Assembly (NCBI GenBank): GCA_026874595.1
Contig: CM049314.1
Location: forward strand, 23,513,729-23,577,728
DNA from: Sipunculus nudus
Lineage: Eukaryota > Annelida > Sipuncula > Golfingiida > Sipunculidae
Length of the DNA: 64,000 nt
Direction of reading: 5' to 3'
Part shown: positions 21,660-33,439 of the stretch, one piece after another
Layout of the letters: every line of letters begins with the position of its first letter
Position numbering within the stretch: position 1 is the first letter of the stretch
Made by a program: the position numbers and the translations under genes
The notes under the pieces: model-generated
What the model was told of the DNA's origin: nothing
The model's database searches: none
What the model saw: the letters and a program-made list of their open reading frames with translations, nothing else

Positions 21660-23455
21660 GAAACGGAGTCCGCATGTTTGTAAATTTATCACGCTTTTTG
21701 TATATACTTAAGAAATTAAAATATTCTTTGATAAAAATGCTAATATTCCTTTGAAAAGGTGTTTTACTAAAGGCCAACACGTGAGGCAATACATGTAAGC
21801 AATCGTACGGATAAGATCTTTGTGGCGTGTTTTCCTGCTTTCTTGATTTGTGTTTACTTGCTAATATATCGAATTTTTAACCATCTTGTGAATATTAAAC
21901 GTACTACAGTAAATAGTTTACTTTTGAGATTATTTAATCGTTCATGCAAATTTACATTTATTTTAAGCTATAACTCTTGAAAAAAATAACCTCTCTCTAT
22001 GTAATGTAAAATAAATACCGTAAACAAAAATATCCAAAATAATAGCGCAGTCAAGGCGTATGGATACTTTGTACTGCTGTCAATGTACATGGGGAAACAA
22101 CTAAGACCGTATTATCATTAAATAGAAATAATAATTTACATTGGTTGAATTCTTTCCTATTGAGGTGTGTGTGTACAAAGAATGTTTATGTTAATGTTCT
22201 CATTCAGCCCTGCATCTTTGCTATTCTTAAGGCTTATGGAGCCATTCAAAAAGATATAGATCGATATAATTAAGTCAATCTAATTATTATTTTGCAGCTA
22301 GGCACGACAGATATCTTAAATATTACACGCATTCTTCTGGTAATCGGGTAGGAAGTCGTAGTGAGGGATACGATCCATGACGAATGATATGTTTGGGGTT
22401 TTAAGAATTATGTAAATTATTTCCTTTTTATATTGTAAGAGGTATTATACAAAAAAAATATTATTGCCACTTATTTTTTCTCAATATCAAAACAACTCTG
22501 TTACACTGTCCATATGAAAATTTAATTATTATATCTCTTCAGTACCTTTCATGTTCAAATGTCCCTGCGTGTGTTCGATGAAAGAAAAGCCCTGTAAATT
22601 TATATAATTATAATAACAATCAAAGGAAATCTCTATTGCACTCGGTAGTTTCAAGAGTCGGGGTAACCATAGAATACTTATTAACCTGCCCATTTTGACG
22701 GCCCACTACAACCCACTCATATAAGTAGAGCCATGGCCGCTAGGGGAGTGAACCGAGCGTTTTACTAATGTAGGGATCACATGCAAGGACATATATTTCG
22801 GACTTTTATTTTTCGTCGTACTAAATTAAACCATTCAATATCCATACAAGGCTAGTGCTCCGAATCCCTAGAGCCGTTACGTCATATTAAGGGATATTAC
22901 ATGGCGCATGTTTCACTCATAAATATATTTGTATGGTATTTGTTGATTGAGATATATGATTTTAAACAATATTTCATTTTTACTCAACATTATATTTATG
23001 ACATTTTTCAAATTAATCTAAGCAAACCGATAATTATTGTGATAAAGTTGTAAAATAATTAATGTATAAGTAACATATCAGATTAAATAACATTTTGTCT
23101 GTGTTTCAAGGAATGCCTCTTGTTTATCGGAATTCACAGAATTGTACCAGAAATATTACTTGTTCATGGCAATGAAGGTAACTTTCTTATGAACAGTGGA
23201 TAACCGTCAAACCATCGCGTGTTTTGTATGATAGTATTAGTTGTGATCAACATCCAGACGTACTAAAAAAGGCTTTCCTGTCACTGCCTTGTTTCCATTT
23301 GTCCAGCCTAGTTAAGTCTGTTAATAAAATACTTTTATTTCATTATCAAATTCATTACAAAGTGGTTAAAGGTTACATTTTGTTTCTTTCTATTTCTGTC
23401 CCTTAACCATTACTAGCCTTAGCAGAGAGAAACTCTTTGTAGTTAATCTATCTCT
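21660..23455. other. Intergenic stretch, no gene recognised
   Basis: Contains the likely 3' untranslated region of the four-TM gene, with AATAAA-like signals near 21995-22015. Around 22690-22750 a ggccgctagggg motif resembles the core of the array at 9.8-11.7 kb but without its flanks. Nothing else was supported. Confidence 0.45.
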
Positions 23456-23461
23456 GTGAGT

Positions 23462-24005
23462 CCGGAAATGACTTGTCAGGCCAATCCGGGCACGGAAGAA
23501 CCTTCCACGTGTGATCTGTGGCTGCTGTTGAGGTAATTGCCTGCCTCGCCTTGCGGACATCACGTTTCCTCTTAGACTCCGCCAGTCTTGATATCCCAGC
23601 GTCTTCTACACCTTTGTGTGCAGCTGCATGACTCTCTGTTCGATGCTGCGCTGGATGTTCCCACGTATCTGTGTTGCTGGATATTTTTTTCAGCGAAGCT
23701 TAAGAACTGTCCTTGTAGCGCCTACTTATGTTGGGAGATGACTTGTCAGGCAAATCCGGGTACAGAAGAATCTCCCACATGTGATCTGTGGCTACTGTTC
23801 AGGTAATTGCCTTCCTCGCCTTGCGGAAATCACGTTTCCTCCTGGACTCCGCCAGTCCTGCTATCTCAGCGTCTTCTGCACCTTTGTGTGTAGCTCCACG
23901 CCACACTGTTCGATCCTGTGCTAGTTGTACCGTCGTATCTATGTTGATGGATATTTTTTCAGCGATGCTTTGAGACCGTCCTTAAAGCACCTCTGCTTAT
24001 CTCCT
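23462..24005 (-). repeat. Tandem duplication, period 270, of LINE 3' end
   Basis: The block beginning atgacttgtcaggc starts at 23468 and again at 23738. Both copies continue through gtgatctgtggct, aggtaattgcc, ctcgccttgcgga, gactccgccagtc, ctttgtgtg and ggatattttttcagcga. Divergence of roughly one base in eight suggests an old event. It repeats the C-terminal coding end of the LINE. Confidence 0.85.
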
Positions 24006-24311
24006 ATGGATCTTTTTCCACACACCGGTTCTCCATACAAAAGTTGTTTTACGAGTCTTGTATTTGGCATGCGGCAAACGTGACCTGTCCATTGAACCTA
24101 AGATGCAAGATGGTGTAGATTGATGGGAGGTTGGCACGTGTTAGGACTTCAGTGTCTGGAACTTTGTCTAGCCATCAAATGTTCAACAGTCCACGGAGGC
24201 AGGTCAGGTGAAAGTTATTCAGTTGTTTGGTATGTCTTGCATTGACAGTTCATTTCTCGCAACCATACAGCATGGCTGGATGACATCTGCCTTGTAGACC
24301 TTGATCTTGGT

Positions 24312-24755
24312 TTAAAGATGGATGCCGATACACTCCCAGACGTCTCCCAGGCTTGCTTTTGCTACCCTGCTGTTTACCTCGTCATCTATGCTTGCTGACT
24401 TTAACAATGTGCTCCCCAGATGTGTGGATTTGTCCACCACCTTCAGATTTGATCCATCCATCATGATGCAGGGTTCATCATATTGCTTTCCTGATGCTGG
24501 TTGGTGCATCATTTCAGTCTTCTCTTCTTTATTCTGATAGTAAGCCCTAAGGTCCACGTTGTGCTGCATGTGTGATTCTGAAGAAACATTCAGGGCGCAA
24601 TCATTAGCAAAGGGTAGGTCATGGATGATGGTTTTCCTAACTTTCGTGACATTATTCAGTCTTCTGCGATTGAGGAGCTTCTCATCTGTGCGGTATCTAA
24701 CACCGACTTGAGGATCATCTTTGTCAAAAGCGTCCCTTAGCATGGCAGAAAACAT
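24312..24755 (-). pseudogene. LINE RT palm fragment with FAND in place of catalytic xADD
   Basis: A 147-codon open stretch contains VGVRYRTDEKLLNRRRL, DLPFANDCALNV, a KTEMMHQPASGKQY block and HLGSTLLKSASIDDEVNSRV followed by AKASLGDVW. These are the conserved RT palm and post-palm blocks of non-LTR elements. The catalytic pair expected as A-D-D reads A-N-D, so the enzyme would be inactive even if the frame were whole. Confidence 0.85.
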
Positions 24756-25882
24756 TATGCTGAACAGTTATGGAGCTAGAATGTAGACTTGCTTTACGCC
24801 GTTGCTTACTAGGAAGTCGGAAGATGCCTTACCACCATCGAGGACGCGCACAATCATGCTACCGTAAAACTGTCGGATGAATGTCATGAGCTTGTCAGGA
24901 CATCCAATCTTGACAATGATCTTCCAGAATCCTTAAAGTTAGGTCGGCAAATTTGATGTACAGGTCCTGGTATTGTTCTTGGCGTTATTTTTGGAGTTGA
25001 CGAGCGCAAAGATCATTTCAACTGTACCACTACCAGCATTAAACCGCCTTGACTCTCTGGTAGAACACCGTCTTCCAGGTGTAGAATGAAGCCATTGAGG
25101 AGCAGTCTAGCATGGATCTTTCCGACAATGCTGAACAAAGAAATCCTTCTGTGGATGTAACAGCTCTGTCTTTTCCTTTGAAAGCAATGGAGGCGTCCAG
25201 AAAGACTTGTGGCAGTGTACCTTTCTCCAAAAAAGACAGGAACAACTCATGGAGTGGTGAAGTGCGTGCGCAGGGCTAAGTAGTGTCTAGTGCTGTAGTG
25301 TAGTAAAATGTAGTTGCTTTTGTCTTCTCGCTTTCAGCTGCAGCCGCCATCTAGGTTCCCTGACCGAAAAGATGCTGTCAATGTCTAACAGCACATTAAT
25401 TTCATGCAAAGTGTCATGTTTGAATAAAAAAAATTAAAAAAATTGATTTCCAATTGGAAACCAGGTTCGAATAGAGACCCCGCTGTGTAAGCCCACAAAC
25501 GTATAAAGATCAATGGAAAACAAGAACATCTCTTCTTTATGGTATTAGAGAAAACAGTTATTTTCTGATAACACATTAAGTCAATGTGGGCGCCTCTTAT
25601 ATATAAATATATAACCACATCGAGTTCAAATTCTATGACATTTTTAACTTGAGGATTGGAATCTATACTTCTAGCAGGACAGTCGTGCGTTTAAACTTTC
25701 ATATGTTTTATTTCCCAATACTTTATTATTGCCTGTTTATAGGGTTATCATTCGAGGATACTCCTGTATCCTTTCATTGTTTGACAAATAAAAGTTTCAT
25801 TAGTGTTGATCTTGACGCGAACAGTATAATGGCAGCCTTTTGTATGAATTAGACAAAATCGCCGTATAGTTACTATTGAACC

Positions 25883-26165
25883 GGTTTATGTGGCTCAGGG
25901 GTAGAGCAAAGGACTCAAAGCCGAGGGATTGTGAGTTCGAACCTCAGTCTAGGCGGGGTATGCGCTCTGCAGGCTTTATGGGTAGGGCATACCCAACGAC
26001 CGTAGATCATTCACAAACTAGTTGGCCATTCGGGGGTTCTTCAGGGGTATGACACAGCAATGGGGAAGATTAAGCACTCAGGGCCCGCAGTTGAAGAAGT
26101 CACTGGGCCTTGTTAACTCCAGGATATAAGAAGAGAGAAAGCGTGTGATACTGCCCTGTCTCCTA
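25883..26165 (+). mobile_element. tRNA-derived SINE
   Basis: A complete tRNA-like head with A box tggctcaggggtagagc (25891-25907) and B box gagttcgaacctc (25933-25945). The body follows with ggtatgcgctctgcaggc and ggcattcgggggttcttcag-like sequence and ends near aactccaggatataagaag. The tRNA-like part lacks a credible full cloverleaf and is followed by SINE body, so it is not a tRNA gene. Confidence 0.8.
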
Positions 26166-26169
26166 GTCC

Positions 26170-28370
26170 AAAAGCGGAATAGAATTCTTCAGATGTACAT
26201 ATATTTATTCTAGTTAACATTGAAATAATAGAAGTGGTTATCGCCATTAAAAAAATTGCTTTGAGGGGTCTCTCTAGTTCTCTAGTATTTTATTTCTAAC
26301 GCTGTACATCGACGCCAGTTTAAAGAAATCTTTCAAAGGACTTATGTTAAATGTTGACGTGTTTTTAATGAAGACTCTTTCGTCAGTAAAAAAGAGACTT
26401 AGCCTTCTCGATGATTCCATCGGAGTGCCACATCCATACGTTGATCAATCCAGGTTTCCATACTAGTATGTCAAGGTTACTCTAAAATACATGTTAAAAA
26501 AACAGCAGGTTTACATTTAATATAATCATCAGGAGTATATTTAACCTGAGCAAGTTAATTTTGCCGAAGAGAGAAAGTCACATTTCCTATTATTCGTGCC
26601 GTGCTATGATTATTATCATTTAATATTATTATTATTTTGTACGCACATTAGATCGTGTTGACGTGTCAAGTAAATAAAGTATGGTATTAAAATTGCTTAT
26701 TATTTAATGTTTACTCACAGGAGTTGGTTAATCATGGATCAGTCTAACTTATGATGAATTGGAAAGAATAACATACAAAATACATACAATTTTAATTAGA
26801 TTAAGCAAATTTGGTTGAATTTTGCTATGATTGTTGATTCGTCGCCAACTCATTCGTGCCTCACATCCTGCTTCAATTTATAAAATAAATACAAACAAAT
26901 TTATTTATTTATCTAAAGAGTGATCCGAGATTGAAACTCTAAGCCCGGGGTTAGAGGTAAATGAACTTGTGTATTTGAAATATTTTGGTCTGTTTTACCA
27001 TAAGAACGTATTGACACTTCCTGACATCTACTGTTATAACACTAACAACACAATTATATGGGTCGTAGGGAGGAGCTCATACCCCACAATTAATTAGTAT
27101 AATACCATTAAATACTCGATGGGAGAAAAAATTTCTACAATAATGAATGAAGTATGATTGGTTATGAAGGTTTTAGGCCTGCTGACCTTCCCCCTTGGTG
27201 ACCTGATTAAATACTGTGGATATTTCCCCCTTTCCTTATGCTCAAATAAACTTTTGATGTTTTATTACAGGATAATTAAAGTACTGGCACAGCCAGAATG
27301 GGTTCATGCTATAATTCTCTATTCAAGTAGAAGTCATTGGGTTCATGATAGCTTTCAAAGTACAGTTGACACCAACTGATAAGGGGAATATATATAATTC
27401 AAATGTTTTACTATCATATTATCCCCAAGTTATATATGCCACACCTTTTATTCTCTAAGAACCTTAATTTGCCGAAATGGTTCAATTACTGGCCCTTCCC
27501 CTGCGGGGAAGACTAAGCGATTAAGTAGCATATTTATTTAACACAGGCGGCATTCAACAAAAACAGGAATTCATGTTGAGGTCTTCAGGTGTCAAATAAT
27601 TACAAGAAATTATAAAAATAAGGTCAAATGGAAGGTTAATTATCAAATAGAGATTTTCCAATTGTGACTCTTATCCTGTCTGTTTGATAACTATCTGTGA
27701 GGGACACAAGGATGAAAATCTCTGCAATTACTTTGATCTAATGTGAACTTTAGAAAATTCCATTAAAAATCTACAACAAAATATAAAAAAAAAACACTCA
27801 TCAACCCACCCCTGAAAGTCTCTTGTCCTTAGCGAGAGAATCTTAATGACATACAAGTCAAAATTAAAAAAAAAATCGTTCAATTTTAAGGATGAAATTT
27901 AAATTCACTTTGAAGGGAAAAGGACATAGAACATTGTAATTAAAGCGAGCACATTTACTAAAAAACTTTTAATTATAGAAAAATATTTCTGAAGACGAAT
28001 AACTGAATCAATATTGATTTTTCTTCATACGAAAATGGAAGACTGCCATGGATGCCATAGCGTCGTTTAGAAGAAGAGATTTTCCTACAGATGTAAGGGT
28101 ATGTTCTCTGCGATTGATAACACTGCTTGTCATTGTCTGAGGGACATTATAGGAAATATATTTCAAACACAAATGCATATGACCGTCTTGTCAAACGACA
28201 GACGCTATATCTCCTTGAGAATATTCGGATCAATATCATCGGCTGTGGGTAAGAAATATTCTGAATATTTTCTGCAGTGAATGGTAGGTTATTCTGGTAT
28301 AAAATTATTATATTTCTAAATTAATCAAAGCAGTTTACATATAGAACAAAACTACATCGTTTTGACAGAG
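26170..28370. other. Intergenic stretch, no gene recognised
   Basis: No gene, exon or clear repeat could be supported. The plus-strand frame at 27158-27379 has no recognisable similarity. Confidence 0.45.
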
Positions 28371-28374
28371 GTAA

Positions 28375-28705
28375 CTAAGACGGGAAAAAAATGAGCCAGA
28401 AATTATACAAACATTATCAGTTGTGTACCACTTATTACAAAGATATTCATGCAAATCCACATTCAAAGCTGCTTCAATAAAATTCTAAAATTAAATGGAC
28501 CTTTGTTTTCAATAAAAAACACTGAACAAGCACCATTGTTATGTTTTGAACAGATGGAAGGTGAGCTACTATGACAGGAGAAAAAATGAACCAGAAAATA
28601 TACAAATATTATCAATTGTATACCACTTTCCTCCAAAGATATTCATGCAAATTCACATTCAAAGCTGCTTGAATAAAATTCTAAAATTAAATGGACCTTT
28701 CCTCC
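28375..28705. repeat. Tandem duplication, period about 196
   Basis: Two copies of a block running from ccagaaa-tatacaaa through gatattcatgcaaat, cacattcaaagctgctt and aataaaattctaaaattaaa to tggacctt. The shared attcaaagctgctt starts at 28461 and 28657. Confidence 0.85.
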
Positions 28706-29276
28706 AAAGTTGATTTACATAACAGGATATAGTTGTGCTTACTAGATTAACATATAAACATCCGAGAAATCACTGAAACACTGCAAATTTCTATATTTTT
28801 GATGGAATTCTAATACACACAATGTCTGTGTGCAAACACCTGCTATATAGCCGTCGAAATGAGACATACACAACTTAAGTTTACACACAAACTCACACAT
28901 CCTAACATAAATATATATGTATGTATGTGTGAGCGTATGTGTGACTTCTTCGGATTATGGTAATCAGACCTTCAATTTTGCAGGTGTGATACCCTGCGGA
29001 ACGGCAATGCAACTTACCATTGAAAGAAAAAGGGGACCATTGAACATATACAGTTGTAAATATATAATTATGATATTTCGTAGCTCGTGTTTAATGTATA
29101 TATGTTGTCCTAATGAGCTAAAATAAGATGATAAGAAAAGCAAAATATTAAGACCATAGCTCTAATTTATTAAAAATACAGCATGATCATCAAGGCAAGT
29201 AGGTGATAAATACTTTGTAGTCTGAGTAATATATATATGCCGCCAGTTACATAAACATCCAAATCAGCTACCTTAG

Positions 29277-29456
29277 TATTGTTTGTTGTAGTTTGTTTGA
29301 CACTTGGACAACTTTTCTTTATCATCCGGGCAAATGGAGGAAAGACCAATGAAAAGACACAACGTGAATGCAATGGTCTTTGTAAGAAAGATTGTCGTGA
29401 ATTCATGCCGATAAACATTGCCAATCTGTTTTACGGGCCATCAACACTTAAATGTG
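29277..29456 (+). CDS. Exon: hydrophobic leader and cysteine stalk
   Basis: Acceptor-like accttag ends at 29276; donor gtgagt starts at 29457. Entry and exit are phase 1. The exon lacks an ATG. It reads LFVVVCLTLGQLFFII, then ECNGLCKKDCREF and ends TLKCG. A short upstream exon must supply the initiator; the frame at 28917-29126 was considered but has no matching splice join. Confidence 0.65.
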
Positions 29457-29628
29457 GTGAGTGAATAAGCTGGTACACAATTTATGACACATTTTGTAAG
29501 CATTGATAAAACGCTGATATTGTGTAAATAACTAATGCAACCTAAAAGTTGTGGGCTCCACTAAAGTGGATGATGATAAGGAGTCAGCTATGGAGTGTAC
29601 GACTCATATTGTGCATGAAATGTAGCTG

Positions 29629-29677
<49 letters not shown>

Positions 29678-32600
29678 AGCATTCAGTAATTAATAAATTC
29701 AGTGTATATAAAGCAATGTTATTCTTTTTTGCTTAGTTTTAATTAGCTTTCATGCTGAACAAAACAGTCATGGTCCAGTTGATTAAATTGAAAATGATTG
29801 CAATGAAGACAAGCACGTTCTGCTCAAGATATATGCACCGACTTTGGAATGAAAAATTGATATATTCCAAAATGTATAACTAATCAACAAATATTTGTTT
29901 AAAGATTGAATAGTAATATTATCGAAGCAGATGAATAAATAAGAAATAGATTAAAAAGACATTTAGAAACGGCGAAATATCTCCTGATGTAACCTGGTAA
30001 CAGACTGCTCTTCATGCAATACTGTTTATTTTGCTAAAATCACTAGGCAAATGTCCCCGAGGGTTCAGCTACCAATTTTCGACTGACGTCCCTGATTTAA
30101 ACGGCGAAAGAAAGGGCTCCTGCTATTTCTTAACGAATAAAGCTCTGCCTTGGATCGTAGCTAGGTTTGAGTGTCATAAGGTTGGAGGTGACCTCGTTAG
30201 TATCGAGAACGAGCAGGAGTTTAAACACATCAAGAACGTCGTTTTCGGTATGTGAATTGCATTCTTTGAGCGTCGCCTTGGTGAAGACCCAGTTAAGGTT
30301 GTGTTGTTTATACAGAGCCACAGGCCTGTCCCTTAATTTTATCTCGTGGACGGAGCGCATACAAGCATTTGTTCTGAGTAATTCTTACTTTGTGTTTGGT
30401 GTCTGTCCCGCTTTGCCAGCGTGATTGCTCAAGCACATATGCATGTGCGTTCCATCATCTCTGCTAACCACCTTGCCCACCCAGTTGCAATTTACTATAT
30501 GCACCTCGCAGGCTGAAAAAACGCGTGTGCAACCAGAGGTCCGTTCACTAGGACATGCATCTAACACACACTACCATAACAAGTGCTGGGTAGACCGCTA
30601 GATAAATAAAGGCAGAGGCCTGTGGCTCTGCATGTGCTACAGCGCCAAAACTAGGTCCAAGCCTGGGTAATACTGGTATACTTTGAGCCATGCAAGTGGT
30701 CTTGTAAATATCAGCTATTTCATAAATGTAATCAGTAACGGAAGCCACTATGATACAGGACGGTATGTATGATTTTCGTGCTAGACGACTTTATAAAACA
30801 ATCACTTGATCACTTCATTGAGTGATGAGGGAAAGTCGTATATGTCAGGAGTTTGCATTGTACGGTGGAAACTATTTAATGAAACCACGCTTGGTATAAA
30901 TTTGATATGTATACATATACATTAATATATATATTTGTATACATATATATATACTCATATATATATATACATATATATATATATATTAATTTATTGGTCG
31001 AGCGCAAATAAAGAAAAGATCGTTTTATTTAAATATAATATCAATCCAATAATTTTTTACCGTCATATAAACTAAATGGGGTTTTTATCCTTCTCCACGG
31101 CCCATTATACATTTCTGGATTCATACTCAGCCGGACATATGAAACACGGCATCATATAAATAATCCATTTATTAATGTCCACATAATCTTTAATTTAATT
31201 GTTTAAAAATTGAGCAAGCATTTCTTTATTCTGCCACGTTTCTTTATGAATAATACACCGTTCCCGCTCTCCACTAATTAATAATTCCTGTTCATCCTCC
31301 GTCATCAGTGTTGAATATATTTTTACTTCATAGTCAATACACCAGTGTCTTACTGGCGTGACGACAGTTTGTTCATTATATGCCTGTTTGACATGTTTTG
31401 AGATCCATTTACTGGTATGCAGTCAATTTGGGTTATTGAACATAACAAAAGGAAAATTCAGTTTTGACATTAAATGTCCTATGTATTTCCTTATTTGTCT
31501 TCCCCATGGCCTCTCGCATCGAGTAAGCGAGAGGGTATCCCTGCTGAGGCAAGAATTCGTTACGCGAACAAATGTAGCAAATGAATGTGATGATGGCAGT
31601 TATTTCCGTCTTTTTTCATAAGGTCATCAAGGTGCTATACCCAGCTGGACAAGTGGTATAATGGTGGTTACAGAACATCCTTTTAACAACGTCTGGAAGT
31701 GGGCAGCAACTAATGCAACCATCAGATACACGCGGTGGTCTGTCGGCTATCCACTATTGATAGAAAGGTTTGCTTTCATTGCCATGAACGAGGAATATTT
31801 CTGGTACAATTCAAAGAAATCCGATAAACATGTAGGCTTATGTGAAACACAGGTAAAGTGTTATATTATATGATATGTTAATTTATGCCATTATCTCTAA
31901 GCATTGATCAATATATCATTCTCTGTCCTTGGCCATGGAAAGACGTACCACATCCATGTGTACCTCACTCATTTCCAGCACTAGAATTGATTAAAATCTG
32001 CCAACATATTGAATCTGACCGATACGTGGGCACACAAATATTGCTCATACAACTCTCTTACTGTGCATGTTCCCAAATATTGCTCATACACCTCTCTTAC
32101 TTCGTGCTTGTTGAAGGTTTGTCGCGTTGAAAAGGAGTGCCTGTGATTTGTACGTATTGAAACAATATAGTTGTTTAACTTTCCTATTTCATTTGCAATT
32201 ATTTCTACTTGAATAAACATATTGGTATTGTTTATTGACGTAGTCTAGTGGTATATCTATCATTATCGTTATGAGTAAAAATCTTAACAAAATTCACTTT
32301 CCGACAACAACGTAAAATCTCATTGTGCAAAACAAGACCCAGTGACGTGTTTTGGCAACGTTATATCCAATCCAATTTTAATTTATATCTTATTAACATA
32401 TATTGCTGGCATCAAGTGACAGTGAGAAACAATTTGGTAAATTTATATTAATCTATCAACAATTATCTCTAAATGAATTTGTTTTTTATTTCCCTATGAT
32501 GTTTTAAACTCATTTATAAATGTCGTTTGACGACTGTATGCCTTTATATTAATATGCCATAACTAGTTTACTATGAAATTAAATCCTCACTCATAATAAA

Positions 32601-33121
32601 ATAATTATTCGTAGTTATTGAGAAATATGGAAAAATAGGATTGGTGTTGAGATGTATCATATATTGATGTTAACAGGAAAAGTCAATAAATATACGCGAA
32701 TCACAGAATGTGACATCGTGGATAAATGAGAAAATTAAAATATTATTATAAAAATCTTGTCTCTCAATACACAAATACCCGCATATTATCGGTTGGGAAA
32801 GAAATAATGCTGGGTTTCATTTTATATATTAAGATGAAGCTGAGAGAACACAAGCATTTAAAAGTGTCTAAAATATTGTTCGCAGCCTTAAACGTATATG
32901 TTTAATGTATGTTTCTGTTTCTTTCTTCTGTTCAATATAACAAGTTACGGCCACAAAAGGTTAAACAAAATACGGTACCTGAAATTCAGACGATTGACCG
33001 ATCTTTACAGTTGACTGACAAACGTGCGACTGACGAATTATTTCCACAGGAACGTCAGAAGTGGACGTGCGACAACTATATGGCGCTGGTTGTAAAGGGC
33101 CCTTCAATGTTTAAAACATGA
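29277..33121 (+). CDS. C-type-lectin-like gene (multi-exon, first exon not found)
   Basis: Exons 29277-29456, 30047-30247, 31623-31852 and 32945-33121 join with matching phases (1, 1, 0) and GT-AG borders, giving about 262 codons to TGA 33119-33121. The first recognised exon begins inside a hydrophobic stretch (signal peptide or type II anchor), then a cysteine-containing stalk. The CTLD runs over the second and third exons; the fourth is a polar tail. The fold landmarks CPRGF, the E/C-helix block GGDLVSI, WKWA and the final LCE are present. The inner disulfide cysteines and the usual Ca-binding EPN/QPD and WND motifs are missing, so sugar binding by the classic mechanism is unlikely. Start codon and any further upstream exon are unknown. 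Confidence 0.75.
29630..29675. repeat. (AT)n microsatellite in lectin intron
   Basis: Pure AT dinucleotide repeat of about 45 bases. Confidence 0.97.
30047..30247 (+). CDS. Exon: first half of CTLD
   Basis: Acceptor atcactag ends at 30046, donor gtatgt starts at 30248; phase 1 on both sides. It reads KCPRGFSYQF, GSCYFLTNKALPWIVARFEC and GGDLVSIENEQEFKHIK, the canonical start of a long-form C-type lectin domain: the beta-hairpin cysteine, first helix and second helix. Confidence 0.85.
30313..30630. mobile_element. Small TIR (MITE-like) element in lectin intron
   Basis: Ends are perfect 15-bp inverted repeats: cagagccacaggcct at 30313-30327 and aggcctgtggctctg at 30616-30630. The interior is GC-richer than the intron and has no coding similarity. 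No target-site duplication was clear. Superfamily not assigned. Confidence 0.6.
30905..30988. repeat. Imperfect (AT)/(ATAC) repeat in lectin intron
   Basis: Mixture of TATATA and CATATA units of about 80 bases. Confidence 0.9.
31623..31852 (+). CDS. Exon: second half of CTLD, two core cysteines missing
   Basis: Acceptor tttcataag ends at 31622, donor gtaaag starts at 31853; phase 1 in, phase 0 out. It reads NNVWKWAATNATIRYTRWS, GYPLLIERFAFIAMNEEYF and ends GLCETQ. The W-x-W and Y-x2-W landmarks and the final cysteine are kept. Where most CTLDs have EPN-x-EDC, this one has YPLLIERFAF; where WND-x-C is expected it has WYNSKKS. Both cysteines of the inner disulfide are therefore absent together, with the frame intact. 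Confidence 0.8.
32945..33121 (+). CDS. Exon: polar carboxy-terminal tail of lectin-like protein
   Basis: A polypyrimidine tract (tttctttcttctgttc) and aacaag precede the exon; phase 0 entry fits the previous exon. It encodes 58 residues starting LRPQKVKQ, with a single cysteine (KWTCDN), ending SMFKT at TGA. No domain is recognised. The lack of sequence constraint makes the exact acceptor less certain. A decayed copy of its end lies at 35491-35570. Confidence 0.55.
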   Translation, partial: LRPQKVKQNTVPEIQTIDRSLQLTDKRATDELFPQERQKWTCDNYMALVVKGPSMFKT

Positions 33122-33439
33122 AATAATGTGCCGCTCTAACACTGACTTCACCAGGAAATCCTCTACTATATAAGAGTGATGCTCGCCAACGCATTTCCAT
33201 ACGCTGTGTTACAAACCTTGTTTGAGCACCAACGTTTCTGCCAACGTTATTATGTTTCCCATACAATTATTACGCTCGCCAAGCAAATCTCTAACCAGCC
33301 CAACAAACCAGCGAACAAACTACAGCATTACCCTCTTGAAACTTCATAAAACCCGTGCCAGTATGACTCTTACTCGTATTTATAATATCGAGATTTCTTT
33401 ATTGCCTTTTTTATTGCCTGAATTAAACAAAGTTTAGGT

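Larger units (their letters stand above)
23460..25385 (-). mobile_element. Second LINE: reverse transcriptase and 3' domain, decayed
   Basis: Minus-strand order is thumb-upstream region (about 25250-25040), palm (about 24960-24500) and C-terminal domain (24500-23460). Recognisable blocks include TLPQVFLDASI, FWKIIVKIGCPDKLMTFIRQ, DFLVSNGVKQ, LFSIMFSAMLRDAF, then the palm block described separately. Frameshifts and stops are frequent. No ORF1 or endonuclease was found; clade not assigned. The C-terminal end is duplicated in tandem. Confidence 0.8.

Noticed and set aside
22690-22760. Extra unit of the 330-bp tandem repeat
   Set aside because: Only the short ggccgctagggg core matches; flanking unit sequence is absent.
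25883-25955. tRNA gene
   Set aside because: A and B boxes are good but the stems do not form a convincing cloverleaf and a SINE body follows.
28917-29126. Upstream exon of the lectin-like gene
   Set aside because: Begins in a TATG/TGTG repeat, has no donor matching the phase-1 acceptor at 29276 and no signal-peptide character.
31510-31535. 8-bp hairpin cctctcgc/gcgagagg as a regulatory element
   Set aside because: Short hairpins of this size are expected by chance in this much sequence.
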